Source: Bifidobacterium boum
GTDB lineage: Bacteria; Actinomycetota; Actinomycetes; Actinomycetales; Bifidobacteriaceae
Assembly (NCBI RefSeq): GCF_000741535.1
Contig: NZ_JGYQ01000006.1
Location: forward strand, 41,345-105,344
Reading direction: 5' to 3'
Length of the DNA stretch: 64,000 nt
Below, in pieces: positions 8,291 through 16,780 of the stretch (its first letter is position 1; each line of letters starts with the position of its first letter). The notes under the pieces are model-generated. The model was not told the DNA's origin. It saw only the letters and a program-made list of their open reading frames with translations, and searched no databases. Position numbers and translations under genes: made by a program.

Positions 8291-9745
8291 ATGGCGAATG
8301 ACGACACCACCAATCCGACCGATCAGAAAGCGCTGCGCCCTGGGCAGCTGCGCGAGTTTTCCCGCCGGTTCAACGCCGACCGGGCGAACGCGGTTGCGGC
8401 GAACGCTGCCACAAGTGCGGGCGTGTTGAAGGCAGCCACCGATTATCATGGCGTGCGCGCGTTGCCGCGTAATTTCTCGATCGAACTCAAGCAAGGGTCG
8501 ATTACGAATCAGGAGCGTTCCGGCCGCTGCTGGATGTTCGCCTCGCTCAACACCCTGCGTTACGAGCTGATGCATCGTTGGAAGCTTGAGGATTTCGAGT
8601 TTTCTGAGTCCTACTTGTTCTTCTGGGATGCGGTCGAAAAATCGAATACGTATCTGGAGAACGTGCTCACGACATTGGACGAGCCGACCGACAGCCGCGT
8701 GTTCGAAATCATCAATGACACGGTGGCCGATGACGGCGGCTGGTGGCAGATGTTCGTCGCCTTGGTCAACAAATATGGTCTGGTCCCGAAATCAGCGTAT
8801 CCGGAATCCGCGAATTCCCGCAATTCCGACGCGTTCAAGCAGTATCTGAACACCAAGCTGCGCGAATTCGCCGCCGACTTGCGTGACCGTCACGCGGCGG
8901 GCGACAGCGTAGATGCGTTGCGTGAGAGAAAAACCGAGGATATGGCGACGGTGTACCGCATCTGCTGCATCGCGCTCGGCGAACCGCCGGAACGCTTTGA
9001 TTTCCTGGCCCGCGCCAAGGACGATGATGATGCCGACGGCAAGAAGGGCGCCGACAAGACAACGGACGCCAAGGATACCAAGGATACCGGTGAGGACGGC
9101 CGCGACGACCGTCCTCAGATCCGCGAATACGGCATCACGCCGCTCGAATTCATGCACAAATACGTGCCGGTGGATGTGAACGACTCGGTCACCCTGTGCA
9201 ACGCGCCGATGGCCCGCACCCCGTTCGGCAAGCGGTACCGGATCAAGTGGACGGCGAATGTGGCGGAAGCCGGGGATATGGAGTTCGTCAACGTGCCGCT
9301 TGACGTGTTCCGCAAGGCGGCGGTCGACCAGCTCAGCGCCGGCCACCCGATCTGGTTCGCGTGTGATTGCATGCAGTTCTCGCTGCGTGACGCCGGGATT
9401 TTCGACCGCGGCACCGTGCGCGTGGACCAATTGTTCGGCACCGAGTTCACCTTTGATAAGGGTCAGGGCTTGGAATACTGGGATTGTGCGAGCAATCACG
9501 CGATGACGCTGACCGGCGTGAACCTGGATGCCGACGGCAGGCCGAATCGTTGGAAGGTTGAGAACAGCTGGGGCAAGGATGCCGGCGAGGACGGCTATTA
9601 TGTCGCGTCCGCGGATTGGTTCGACCGTTTTGTCACCGAGCTGATCATCCGCAAAGAATATCTGGACGAGGCAACGAAGGCGATCCTCGAAACCGAGCCG
9701 GTGGATATCGAGCCGTGGCAGCCGCTGACCCGCCGCTGCGACTGA
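8291..9745 (+). CDS. pepC: aminopeptidase C (bleomycin hydrolase family, C1B)
   Basis: A 484-residue papain-like cysteine aminopeptidase. The catalytic triad is visible: Cys in QERSGRCWMFAS, His in SNHAMTLTG, Asn in VENSWG. These cytosolic barrel-shaped hexamers trim peptides from the N-terminus. An insertion rich in Asp and Lys (about residues 245-275) is not typical and is probably a surface loop. The start at 8291 has AAGGAG directly upstream. In peptide-using lactic and bifid bacteria this enzyme feeds amino acid supply. Confidence 0.92.
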   Translation: MANDDTTNPTDQKALRPGQLREFSRRFNADRANAVAANAATSAGVLKAATDYHGVRALPRNFSIELKQGSITNQERSGRCWMFASLNTLRYELMHRWKLEDFEFSESYLFFWDAVEKSNTYLENVLTTLDEPTDSRVFEIINDTVADDGGWWQMFVALVNKYGLVPKSAYPESANSRNSDAFKQYLNTKLREFAADLRDRHAAGDSVDALRERKTEDMATVYRICCIALGEPPERFDFLARAKDDDDADGKKGADKTTDAKDTKDTGEDGRDDRPQIREYGITPLEFMHKYVPVDVNDSVTLCNAPMARTPFGKRYRIKWTANVAEAGDMEFVNVPLDVFRKAAVDQLSAGHPIWFACDCMQFSLRDAGIFDRGTVRVDQLFGTEFTFDKGQGLEYWDCASNHAMTLTGVNLDADGRPNRWKVENSWGKDAGEDGYYVASADWFDRFVTELIIRKEYLDEATKAILETEPVDIEPWQPLTRRCD

Positions 9746-9763
9746 GACCCTCACCACCACCCG

Positions 9764-9852
9764 CTTCTGCCGACGCTGAGAGTCCTGTCAGTGTCGGTAG
9801 AAGCTACATCTCCACCGTCTACCGACGCTCAGGGGCACGTCAGCGTCGGCAG
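9764..9852. repeat. REP-like palindrome pair (locus 1)
   Basis: Two palindromes in tandem: arms 9764-9779/9788-9803 and 9819-9829/9842-9852, core CTRCCGACGCT paired with AGCGTCGGYAG. The same element recurs at 27357-27431 and 56444-56560. The rest of this 334-base gap (9746-10079) holds a small CCCGG/CCGGG hairpin near 9870-9892 followed by a purine-rich stretch, and no gene. Confidence 0.8.
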
Positions 9853-10079
9853 AGGGTGGAGAAAAGAAGAAACCCGGCGGTTGGAGCCACCGGGCGAGAG
9901 AGAAGAGAGAAGAAGGGGTTCAATTATGGGGTCCTCGCGGGCCTCGCCATCGGTCGAACCGTTGACATGATTTATATAACCGCCTGATTCTTAGAGTAAC
10001 AATGCGCGTTTCTGAGAATAGTCTGGCAATTCTGTAACGAAATTGTGCCGAAAGGTGTCTCACGTCATGCCGCGCACAG

Positions 10080-10439
10080 TTACCGTACGGTTGCGGCGAC
10101 TTTCTTCTTGTACGCCGTCCCCCACTGTTCCAGCGAGTCAAGCACCGGCTTCAGGCTTCGGCCGAGCGGGGTCAGCGAGTATTCCACTCGTGGCGGAACC
10201 TCCGCATACACATGACGTTCGACCAGCCCGGACGCCTCCATTTCACGCAGCTTGGCGGTCAATACTTTCTGCGAGACGCCGCCGATGGACTGCTTGAGCT
10301 CCCCGAAACGCTTGGTGCCGGGCATCAGATCGCGCAACACAAGCACTTCCCACTTGTTGCCAATCAGCTTGAGCGTGGTTTCGACCGGGCAGGCCGGCAA
10401 ATCCTGGGACGACACGCCGAGAGCCGTCTTTTCGGTCAT
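10080..10439 (-). CDS. HxlR-family transcriptional regulator
   Basis: A 119-residue winged-helix protein with the HxlR pattern: an early cysteine (ACPVETTLKLIGNKWEVL), the helix-turn-helix RFGELKQSIGGVSQKVLTAKL, and the wing VEYSLTPLGRSLKPVLDSLEQWG. Members commonly sense electrophiles or oxidants and control a divergently placed oxidoreductase. That is the arrangement here, with a reductase starting 222 bases away on the other strand. The conserved N-terminal cysteine (about residue 17) makes thiol sensing possible. Confidence 0.88.
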   Translation of the reverse strand: MTEKTALGVSSQDLPACPVETTLKLIGNKWEVLVLRDLMPGTKRFGELKQSIGGVSQKVLTAKLREMEASGLVERHVYAEVPPRVEYSLTPLGRSLKPVLDSLEQWGTAYKKKVAATVR

Positions 10440-10513
10440 GATTTTTGCTCCTCGTTTTCCTTGAAACTATCAAATTGTTACCGATTAGTACCCAAGGCAC
10501 TTTCCCTTGCTTG

Positions 10514-10563
10514 GTTTCTTTTTGTAACTATACGCGCTATAGTCAATAGTGTCAAAAAGAAAC
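10514..10563. promoter_or_regulatory. long palindrome, probable HxlR operator over reductase promoter
   Basis: Arms 10514-10531 and 10546-10563 match 16 of 18 and enclose TATAGT (10539-10544), a plausible -10 box for the plus-strand reductase gene. Symmetry fits a dimeric winged-helix regulator. Confidence 0.6.
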
Positions 10564-10661
10564 GGAGGTTCAAAAAGATACTGATATGCTTCGCAGCGCG
10601 GTCATCCGACCGGCAGCGCGCCACGGATCGAACTTGAACCAACAAACAGAGAGGAACACCA

Positions 10662-11294
10662 ATGACCCCCATCGCAGTTGTTGCAGCAAACGGCAAGGCC
10701 GGCAAGCTCATCGTCAAGGAAGCCGTCGATCGCGGCTTCGACGTCACCGCCGTCGTGCGCGGCGAGAACAAGACCAACGCCCAGCACGCCATCATCAAGG
10801 ACCTGTTCGACCTGACCGCCGACGACCTCAAGGGCTTCGACGCGGTCGTGGACGCCTTCGGCGCCTGGACCCCCGACACCCTGTCACAACACTCCACCTC
10901 GCTCAAGCACCTGGCGGACATTCTCTCGGGCACCGACACGCGTCTCATCGTGGTCGGCGGCGCAGGCTCGCTGTACGTGGACCCCGAGCACAAGACACAG
11001 CTCGTTGACACCCCGGACTTCCCGGACGCGTTCAAGCCGCTCGCCAAGGCACAGGGCAAGGCCCTCGCCGAGCTGCGCGAGCGCAAGGACGTGCGCTGGA
11101 CCTTCGTTTCCCCGGCTGCCGATTTCCAGGCTGACGGCGAGCGCACCGGCAAGTATATTCTCGCCGGCGAAGAGCTGAAGCTCAACGATCGCGGCGAATC
11201 CATCATCAGCTATGCCGATTATGCCATCGCCATCGTTGATGAGATCGCCGAGGGCAACCATATCGGCCAGCGCATCTCCGTGATGCGCGCCTGA
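10662..11294 (+). CDS. NAD(P)-binding Rossmann-fold reductase (YwnB/NmrA-like)
   Basis: A 210-residue atypical short-chain dehydrogenase. The N-terminal nucleotide motif is VVAANGKAGKLIVKEA, a variant of GxxGxxG. The central LIVVGGAGSLYVD and the C-terminal SYADYAIAIVDEI are characteristic of the NAD(P)H-binding group often annotated as flavin reductase-like or NmrA-like. No catalytic YxxxK is clear. It is divergent from the HxlR regulator and probably its main target, in a stress or electrophile response. The start follows GAGAGGAAC. Confidence 0.85.
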   Translation: MTPIAVVAANGKAGKLIVKEAVDRGFDVTAVVRGENKTNAQHAIIKDLFDLTADDLKGFDAVVDAFGAWTPDTLSQHSTSLKHLADILSGTDTRLIVVGGAGSLYVDPEHKTQLVDTPDFPDAFKPLAKAQGKALAELRERKDVRWTFVSPAADFQADGERTGKYILAGEELKLNDRGESIISYADYAIAIVDEIAEGNHIGQRISVMRA

Positions 11295-11344
11295 GCCCGA
11301 GCCGCGCCCTTGCCGCTCTTCGCGATAATCGACGTCAAGCCAAT

Positions 11345-11388
11345 GCCCACCTCCCACAACCGGTACGATACCGTCATGAGAGGTGGGC
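11345..11388 (+). terminator. hairpin after the reductase gene
   Basis: 9-bp perfect stem GCCCACCTC/GAGGTGGGC with a 26-base loop, between the reductase and macrodomain genes. Confidence 0.5.
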
Positions 11389-11470
11389 TTGTCTGTCACG
11401 CGATGTTACGAGCGCGCCCCGGGGCACGAGACAAACCCAAAACGGCCCCCCACCCCCAGAAAGGCATGAC

Positions 11471-12373
11471 ATGAACCAGCTTGCGCAACGCTTGACACCG
11501 CTGGTGAGCTACCTTGCCGACGAACGCGCCCACACCGGCGGCTGGACGCCGGGTATCCGCACCGATGAAGCGGCCCTGTCCGCCATGACCGCGCAGGACC
11601 TGTGGGCGCTGTTCCGTGCATTCGTGAACACGCGCGAACCGATCGAGCCGGACAAGGGGTGGCTCAAGGACCAGGACGCCCTGTTGCACGATATCATCGC
11701 AGACCGGGGTATCACCGCCATCGACGACGCCTGCGTCATCCCTTCCGCGACCGACCCGCGGCTGCGGTTGTGGCGCGGCGATATCACCGCGATTCGGGCG
11801 GATGCCATCGTCAACGCGGCCAACAGCGAGATGCTGGGGTGCTGGGCGCCGGGGCATCTGTGCATAGACAACGCCATTCACACCTTCGCAGGCGTCGAAC
11901 TGCGCCTGGAATGCGCGCGGATTATGCGCGAACAAGGCACGCCCGAGGCGACCGGACGCGCGAAAATCACACCGGGGTACAATCTGCCGGCTACGCATGT
12001 CATCCATACCGTCGGCCCAATCGCCGCCGGACACCCCAGCGACCGCGACCGCGAACTGCTCGCCTCAAGCTATCGCAGCTGCCTCGATCTCGCCGTCGCA
12101 CACGGCCTGCACAGCATCGTGTTCTGCTGCATCAGCACTGGGGTCTTCGGCTTCCCACAGCAGGAGGCAGCTGAAATCGCCGTGCGCACTGTGCGTGCGT
12201 GGCTTGACCGGCATGCGGACACAAGCGCCAGGGCCGACCGATCAGGCGAACCGGCCGATTCAGACCACGACAGCACTCCGACAACGCCGACCGTCATCTT
12301 CGACGTCTTCGGCGAGGCGGACGAGCATATCTACCGCCAGCTGCTCGGCATTCCCGGGAACCAGGCGGCATAG
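11471..12373 (+). CDS. zinc-type macrodomain protein (protein-ADP-ribose hydrolase)
   Basis: A 300-residue protein with an N-terminal helical region (1-90) and a macrodomain: RLWRGDITAIRADAIVNAANSEM binds ADP-ribose, ISTGVFGFP forms the phosphate loop. The insertion CWAPGHLCIDNAIHTFAG is the cysteine/histidine signature of zinc-containing macrodomains that occur beside SirTM sirtuins. In staphylococci and streptococci these remove mono-ADP-ribose placed by SirTM. The next gene here is that sirtuin, 103 bases downstream on the same strand. A Ser/Thr/Asp-rich linker sits near residues 245-275. Confidence 0.88.
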   Translation: MNQLAQRLTPLVSYLADERAHTGGWTPGIRTDEAALSAMTAQDLWALFRAFVNTREPIEPDKGWLKDQDALLHDIIADRGITAIDDACVIPSATDPRLRLWRGDITAIRADAIVNAANSEMLGCWAPGHLCIDNAIHTFAGVELRLECARIMREQGTPEATGRAKITPGYNLPATHVIHTVGPIAAGHPSDRDRELLASSYRSCLDLAVAHGLHSIVFCCISTGVFGFPQQEAAEIAVRTVRAWLDRHADTSARADRSGEPADSDHDSTPTTPTVIFDVFGEADEHIYRQLLGIPGNQAA

Positions 12374-12476
12374 GCGGCAAGCACACCGCCGACCCACACC
12401 GCCGGACCCACAGCGCCGACCCCACAGCGCGCCAGCATCCATCACAACCCCGCGGAACCCGCAGAAAGAAGCCACC

Positions 12477-13484
12477 ATGCCGTTCACGTCACTGTTCACG
12501 CCATCGGCCATCAATCCACCGGCGACGGATGATCGCGACACATCCGAGGACGCCATCACCCGTCTCACGAACACTATCCACGATGCGGACACCATGGTGG
12601 TCGGCGCAGGTTCGGGTATGTCCACATCCGCCGGATACACGTATTCGGGCGAACGCTTTGAACGGTATTTCAGCGATTTCGCACGCGCATACGGCATCGG
12701 CGACATGTATTCCGGCGGGTTCGCCGAATACCCGGACCTCAACACCTACTGGGCGTGGTGGAGCCGTCACATCTACATCAACCGCTATATGGCCCCGCCC
12801 AAGAATACGTACGGGCTGTTGCGCAGTCTGCTCGACGGCCATGATTACACGGTCATCACCACGAATGTTGACCACTGCTTCCAGCGGGCCGGCTTCCCCG
12901 ACGACCGCCTGTTCTGTACGCAGGGCGATTACGGGCTGTTCCAAAGCTCACGCACCGGCACCTCCCGCACCTACGGTAACGAGCGGGATATCAAGCGCAT
13001 GCTACTCGCGCAAGGCTTCACCTTCGCGCACATGACCGCCGACACCGCCGACGACTGGGGTGAGCTGATTGCGCCAGACGAGGCCGGCGGATGGACCGGC
13101 ATCGGCATGACAATTCCGGACGGCCTCATCCCGTATTGCCCGGAAGATGGCTCCCCCATGGCGCCGAACCTGCGCTGCGATGACACCTTCGCTGAGGACG
13201 AGACATGGCATGAGTGCGCGGAACGATACCAGACTTTCCTCGACACCCGCCGGGCATGCGAGGCTGACGGCAGTCGGACGCTGTTCCTTGACTTGGGCAG
13301 CGGCGGGAACACGCCGATCATCTTCAAATTCCCGTTCATGCAGTGGACTTCGGTCAACCGCAATGCAATCTACACGAGCATCAATCTCGGCGAGGCGGTC
13401 ACCGCACCGCAGATCGCCGATCGGTCCATCCTCATCGACGCCGACATCGACGCCACGCTGCGCGATATCGCTTCGAGAGGGTAA
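12477..13484 (+). CDS. class M sirtuin (SirTM-like ADP-ribosyltransferase)
   Basis: A 335-residue SIR2 fold protein. VVGAGSGMSTSAGYTYSGERF is the NAD loop, TTNVDH replaces the usual TQNID, and the canonical catalytic histidine (HG motif) is replaced by glutamine in CTQGDYGLFQ. This matches the macro-linked class M sirtuins, known to transfer ADP-ribose instead of deacetylating. The ribbon motif reads YCPEDGSPM, where relatives usually have a CPxC pair, so zinc binding may be altered. The start at 12477 gives the expected N-terminus; the longer open frame from 11997 overlaps the macrodomain gene. No glycine cleavage H-like or lipoate ligase gene is adjacent. Confidence 0.85.
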   Translation: MPFTSLFTPSAINPPATDDRDTSEDAITRLTNTIHDADTMVVGAGSGMSTSAGYTYSGERFERYFSDFARAYGIGDMYSGGFAEYPDLNTYWAWWSRHIYINRYMAPPKNTYGLLRSLLDGHDYTVITTNVDHCFQRAGFPDDRLFCTQGDYGLFQSSRTGTSRTYGNERDIKRMLLAQGFTFAHMTADTADDWGELIAPDEAGGWTGIGMTIPDGLIPYCPEDGSPMAPNLRCDDTFAEDETWHECAERYQTFLDTRRACEADGSRTLFLDLGSGGNTPIIFKFPFMQWTSVNRNAIYTSINLGEAVTAPQIADRSILIDADIDATLRDIASRG

Positions 13485-13532
13485 GGTAAACCGATTCGCA
13501 GAGCGACAGGCAGAGCACCACAATAGAAACAA

Positions 13533-13575
13533 CCAGGCGGCGGGCCCACCCCACAGGGCAGATCCCGCCGCCTGG
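13533..13575. terminator. bidirectional terminator hairpin
   Basis: Perfect 12-bp stem CCAGGCGGCGGG/CCCGCCGCCTGG between the convergent sirtuin and metG genes. Confidence 0.7.
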
Positions 13576-13628
13576 CATATTCGTTTGATTCGCGTGATTC
13601 ACGCAATCCGCGATTGTTCAGCCGGCGA

Positions 13629-15527
13629 TTATTCAGCCGTCTTGGCCGGCTTGTCAGCGGTCTCTTCCTCAGCCAGCTGCGCCTTGGCCTTGGCCAGACG
13701 CTCAGCTTCCGCGGCCTTGCGCTGCGCGAGCTGATCTTCGAAGCGATCCAGCTCCTCCTGCACGGCTTCCTGCGGAATCTTCGCGAAAATCGGCTTCGGC
13801 TTGGCGACCGGAGCGCCGGTGTCGATGGTTTCGCTCTTCCACGGGTGCACGTTCACACCGAGCTTGTAGTCGCCGGTGATCACCGGATAGTGGAAGTCTG
13901 GATTGTCCAGATCCGTGACTTCCTCGATATGCGGCAGCGGCGAGAACGTACCCGTGCCGCCGAGCGCCTCCCACACCTTTTGCGCGGAATGCGGCAGGAA
14001 CGGGGCCAGCAGATGGTTCGCATCCGCCACGGCTTGCGCGGCCACATGCAGCACGGTGGCGAGATGCTTCTCGTCATCCTTGATCTTCCACGGTTCGGTG
14101 GCGGAGATGTACTTGTTGATATCGCCGACCACGCGCATCGCTTCATTCAACGCGTTCTTCTGATGGTGACGTTCGATCAGACCGCCGACCACATCGAAGG
14201 CTGCAGCGGTCTCTTCGAGCAACGCGCGGTCTTCGGATGTCATGGAATCCTCATCAAGTTCAGGAATGGCACCGAAATTCTTGTAGATGAGGTTGGCGAC
14301 ACGGTTGACCAGGTTGCCCCAGCTGGAGGCGAGCTCCTCATTGTTGTGCCGCACGAATTCCGCCCACGTGAAATCGGAGTCCGATGTTTCCGGGCCGGCC
14401 ACGGAAATGTAGTAGCGCACAGCGTCCACCGGGTAGCGCGCAAGGATGTCCTTCACGTAGATCACGATGCCGCGCGAGGAGCTGAACTTCTTGCCTTCCA
14501 TGGTCATGAACTCGCTGGCCACCACCTGCTCCGGCAGGTTGAGCGGACCGAGCTTGCCGGTCTCACCGCCCTTGGATCCGGCGCCGTTGTAGGCGATCAT
14601 TTCGGACGGCCAGATCTGGGAGTGGAAGGTGATGTTGTCCTTGCCCATGAAGTAGTAGCCCGGCGTCTGAGGGTCGTTCCACCAGGCGCGCCACGCTTCG
14701 GGATCGCCCTTGCGGCGGGCCCATTCGATGGACGCCGACAAGTAGCCGATCACCGCGTCGAACCACACGTACAGCTTCTTGTTCGGGTTGTCAATCCACC
14801 CCTTGACCGGCACGGGAATACCCCAGTCAATATCACGGGTGATAGCGCGGGGCTTGACTTCCTTGAACAGGCCGAGCGAGAAGTTGATGACGTTCGTGCG
14901 CCACCCTTCACGCGTCTTGAGCCAGGCGAGATTCGCTTCGGCAAGCGCCGGCAAATCGAGGAAGAAATGCTCGGTTTCCTCGAAGCGCGGGGTTTCGCCG
15001 TTGATTTTGGAGACCGGGTTGATCAGCTCGTCCGGGTCGAGTTCATTGCCGCAGTTGTCGCACTGATCGCCACGCGCGCCGTCGGCGCCGCAAATCGGAC
15101 ACGTGCCTTCAATATAGCGATCCGGCAGGGTGCGCCCACTGGACGGGGAGATGGCGACTTTCTGCGTGCCCTTGTAGATGTACCCGTTCTTCAGGCACTG
15201 TTTGAACAGCTCCTGCACGACATGCTCATGATTCGTCGTGGTGGTGCGGGTGAACAGGTCGTAGCTCAAACCGAGATCGCACAGATCCTTGGCGATCACG
15301 CGGTTGTAGCGGTTCGCAAGCTCCTGCGCGCTGACCCCTTCTTTATCAGCCTCGACGAGGATAGGCGTGCCGTGCTCGTCGGTTCCGGACACCATCAGCA
15401 CATCATTGCCCTTCATGCGCTGATAACGCGCGTACACGTCCGAAGGGACGCCGAAGCCGGCGACATGCCCGATATGGCGCGGACCGTTCGCATACGGCCA
15501 CGCAACATTGACCAAAATATGACTCAT
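13629..15527 (-). CDS. metG: methionyl-tRNA synthetase
   Basis: A 632-residue class I synthetase charging tRNA-Met. HIGH motif in PRHIGHVAG, zinc knuckle with four cysteines in [18 protein letters not shown], and a KMSKS-equivalent in GKKFSSSRG. The anticodon-binding helical domain follows, ending with a charged Ala/Glu/Lys tail. There is no C-terminal EMAP/Arc1p-type tRNA-binding domain. The start at 15527 ([15 protein letters not shown]) is the conserved one; the frame to 15587 runs over DnaA-like boxes. Confidence 0.95.
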   Translation of the reverse strand: MSHILVNVAWPYANGPRHIGHVAGFGVPSDVYARYQRMKGNDVLMVSGTDEHGTPILVEADKEGVSAQELANRYNRVIAKDLCDLGLSYDLFTRTTTTNHEHVVQELFKQCLKNGYIYKGTQKVAISPSSGRTLPDRYIEGTCPICGADGARGDQCDNCGNELDPDELINPVSKINGETPRFEETEHFFLDLPALAEANLAWLKTREGWRTNVINFSLGLFKEVKPRAITRDIDWGIPVPVKGWIDNPNKKLYVWFDAVIGYLSASIEWARRKGDPEAWRAWWNDPQTPGYYFMGKDNITFHSQIWPSEMIAYNGAGSKGGETGKLGPLNLPEQVVASEFMTMEGKKFSSSRGIVIYVKDILARYPVDAVRYYISVAGPETSDSDFTWAEFVRHNNEELASSWGNLVNRVANLIYKNFGAIPELDEDSMTSEDRALLEETAAAFDVVGGLIERHHQKNALNEAMRVVGDINKYISATEPWKIKDDEKHLATVLHVAAQAVADANHLLAPFLPHSAQKVWEALGGTGTFSPLPHIEEVTDLDNPDFHYPVITGDYKLGVNVHPWKSETIDTGAPVAKPKPIFAKIPQEAVQEELDRFEDQLAQRKAAEAERLAKAKAQLAEEETADKPAKTAE

Positions 15528-15579
15528 ACGCCCGATTATCAGGCTCAGCGCGGACAGCAGAACCTCGAGAGTGCACCGA

Positions 15580-15596
15580 TTATCCACTTATCCACA
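15580..15596 (+). promoter_or_regulatory. tandem DnaA-box-like sites
   Basis: TTATCCACT at 15580-15588 overlaps by one base a consensus TTATCCACA at 15588-15596, just upstream of metG. Two in a row are unlikely by chance but function is unproven. Confidence 0.5.
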
Positions 15597-15647
15597 GAAC
15601 AGATTCATCGACTTGCCGAGTCCGAAGACGCCCCATACCGTGATGAT

Positions 15648-16409
15648 ATGACTACAACGCATCCGCACAGCGCACCACCGGGACATTCGCGCCACCATCG
15701 GCCCGGCGACCACGACCACAACCACAACCATCACGCAGCGCCCCGCCCGCAAGCCCGCCTGCAATCACGCACAATATCCTGCGTCGAAACGGGTTCAAGA
15801 CAGCCTCGACGACGAAGCACCACACCCATCGTATTCATGCACTACCTGCCAGGGCCGCTCAGCCTCACGAACATGTCCAACTCAGGCGTGCTGCACGCAT
15901 TCGACGCGACCAGCGCCTACCTCGGGAAACCCGCGGACACCGTACACGGGCGGGGCGTCATCTGCCGCCAGTCATCACCCGCCAAGGTCATCGCCTGTGC
16001 CTCACTGGCCGCATGGGTGTGGGTCGGCGGCGAATTCCCCTCCACCATCGACGTGGTATCCGACGCACATTTCCGCTCACCCATATTCGGCCGCAGAGTC
16101 AGACCGTTCAGCCGCAAAATCGACAGGCGGTATATCACCACCGTCGGCGGCATGCCAGTGACCACACCGATACGCACCGCCTGCGATATTGTTCTCATCC
16201 AAGCCGACACCCGCAAAAGCACCGACCACGCCACCGCCCAGCGGACCATACGGCTGCTGATGGACCAGTACGGCTTCGGTATGAGCGAATGTCTCGACAT
16301 GCTGAACGCCGACAGCAAACATTGTCCGAAAATCCGTGACGCACGCACCCTCCTGACCCGCATCACCGACACCACGGCAACCATACAGGACGAGCCATGG
16401 CACGGCTGA
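15648..16409 (+). CDS. AbiEi-like (type IV antitoxin family) protein
   Basis: A protein of up to 253 residues. The C-terminal half resembles the AbiEi antitoxin effector region: VIACASLAAWVWVG, then a basic strand region, and the tell-tale VGGMPVTTPIRTACDIV. The first 50 residues are His/Pro/Arg-rich and may be untranslated. An alternative start is the ATG at 15837 (MHYLPG), and neither has a good ribosome site. No winged-helix N-terminus is visible. The usual AbiEii toxin is absent; instead the next gene overlaps by 13 bases. Function unproven. Confidence 0.55.
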   Translation: MTTTHPHSAPPGHSRHHRPGDHDHNHNHHAAPRPQARLQSRTISCVETGSRQPRRRSTTPIVFMHYLPGPLSLTNMSNSGVLHAFDATSAYLGKPADTVHGRGVICRQSSPAKVIACASLAAWVWVGGEFPSTIDVVSDAHFRSPIFGRRVRPFSRKIDRRYITTVGGMPVTTPIRTACDIVLIQADTRKSTDHATAQRTIRLLMDQYGFGMSECLDMLNADSKHCPKIRDARTLLTRITDTTATIQDEPWHG

Positions 16410-16780
16410 GCGAAGCATTCGCGGCATTACGCCGCCTCCCCATCCGCCATCAGACGGAGCCCGATCACCGCCAGCGTGACGTATCACGGTTCCTCGCAGC
16501 ATCGGCATCATGTCCATCAACCGGGCCCGCGGGGCCGCCTCCGGCACCACCCATACGCTATACGCCGGTGCTCGCATGCGATCCCGCGACCGATATGGGC
16601 ACGCTGTGGCAGATCGCCCGCAATCATCCGCATCTGCGCCGGTGGCTGATCGCCAATCCGCGGGCAGATGCTGAAATCCTGGAATATGTTGCGCAGGCGG
16701 GCGGCCCGGGCGTCAAGGAAGCGTTTGACGTGCTGTTCGACGACAGCCCCGACGATTCCGCGCCCGGACCGGCGTTATGA
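16397..16780 (+). CDS. variant leucine-rich repeat (LRV) protein
   Basis: A 127-residue protein. After a Pro/Ala-rich 60-residue start comes one LRV-type unit, TLWQIARNHPHLRRWLIANP followed by EILEYVAQAG. Such units are frequent in bifidobacterial membrane or regulatory proteins and are thought to be protein-binding helical repeats. It overlaps the upstream AbiEi-like gene by 13 bases, so both are probably co-translated, and it overlaps the rsmI stop by 6 bases from the opposite strand. Confidence 0.7.
   Translation: MARLSEAFAALRRLPIRHQTEPDHRQRDVSRFLAASASCPSTGPAGPPPAPPIRYTPVLACDPATDMGTLWQIARNHPHLRRWLIANPRADAEILEYVAQAGGPGVKEAFDVLFDDSPDDSAPGPAL

Noticed and set aside
13614..16409. A 931-codon plus-strand open frame
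   Set aside because: Its first two thirds is the antisense of metG, which has all synthetase motifs; only the part after about 15648 looks like a gene.
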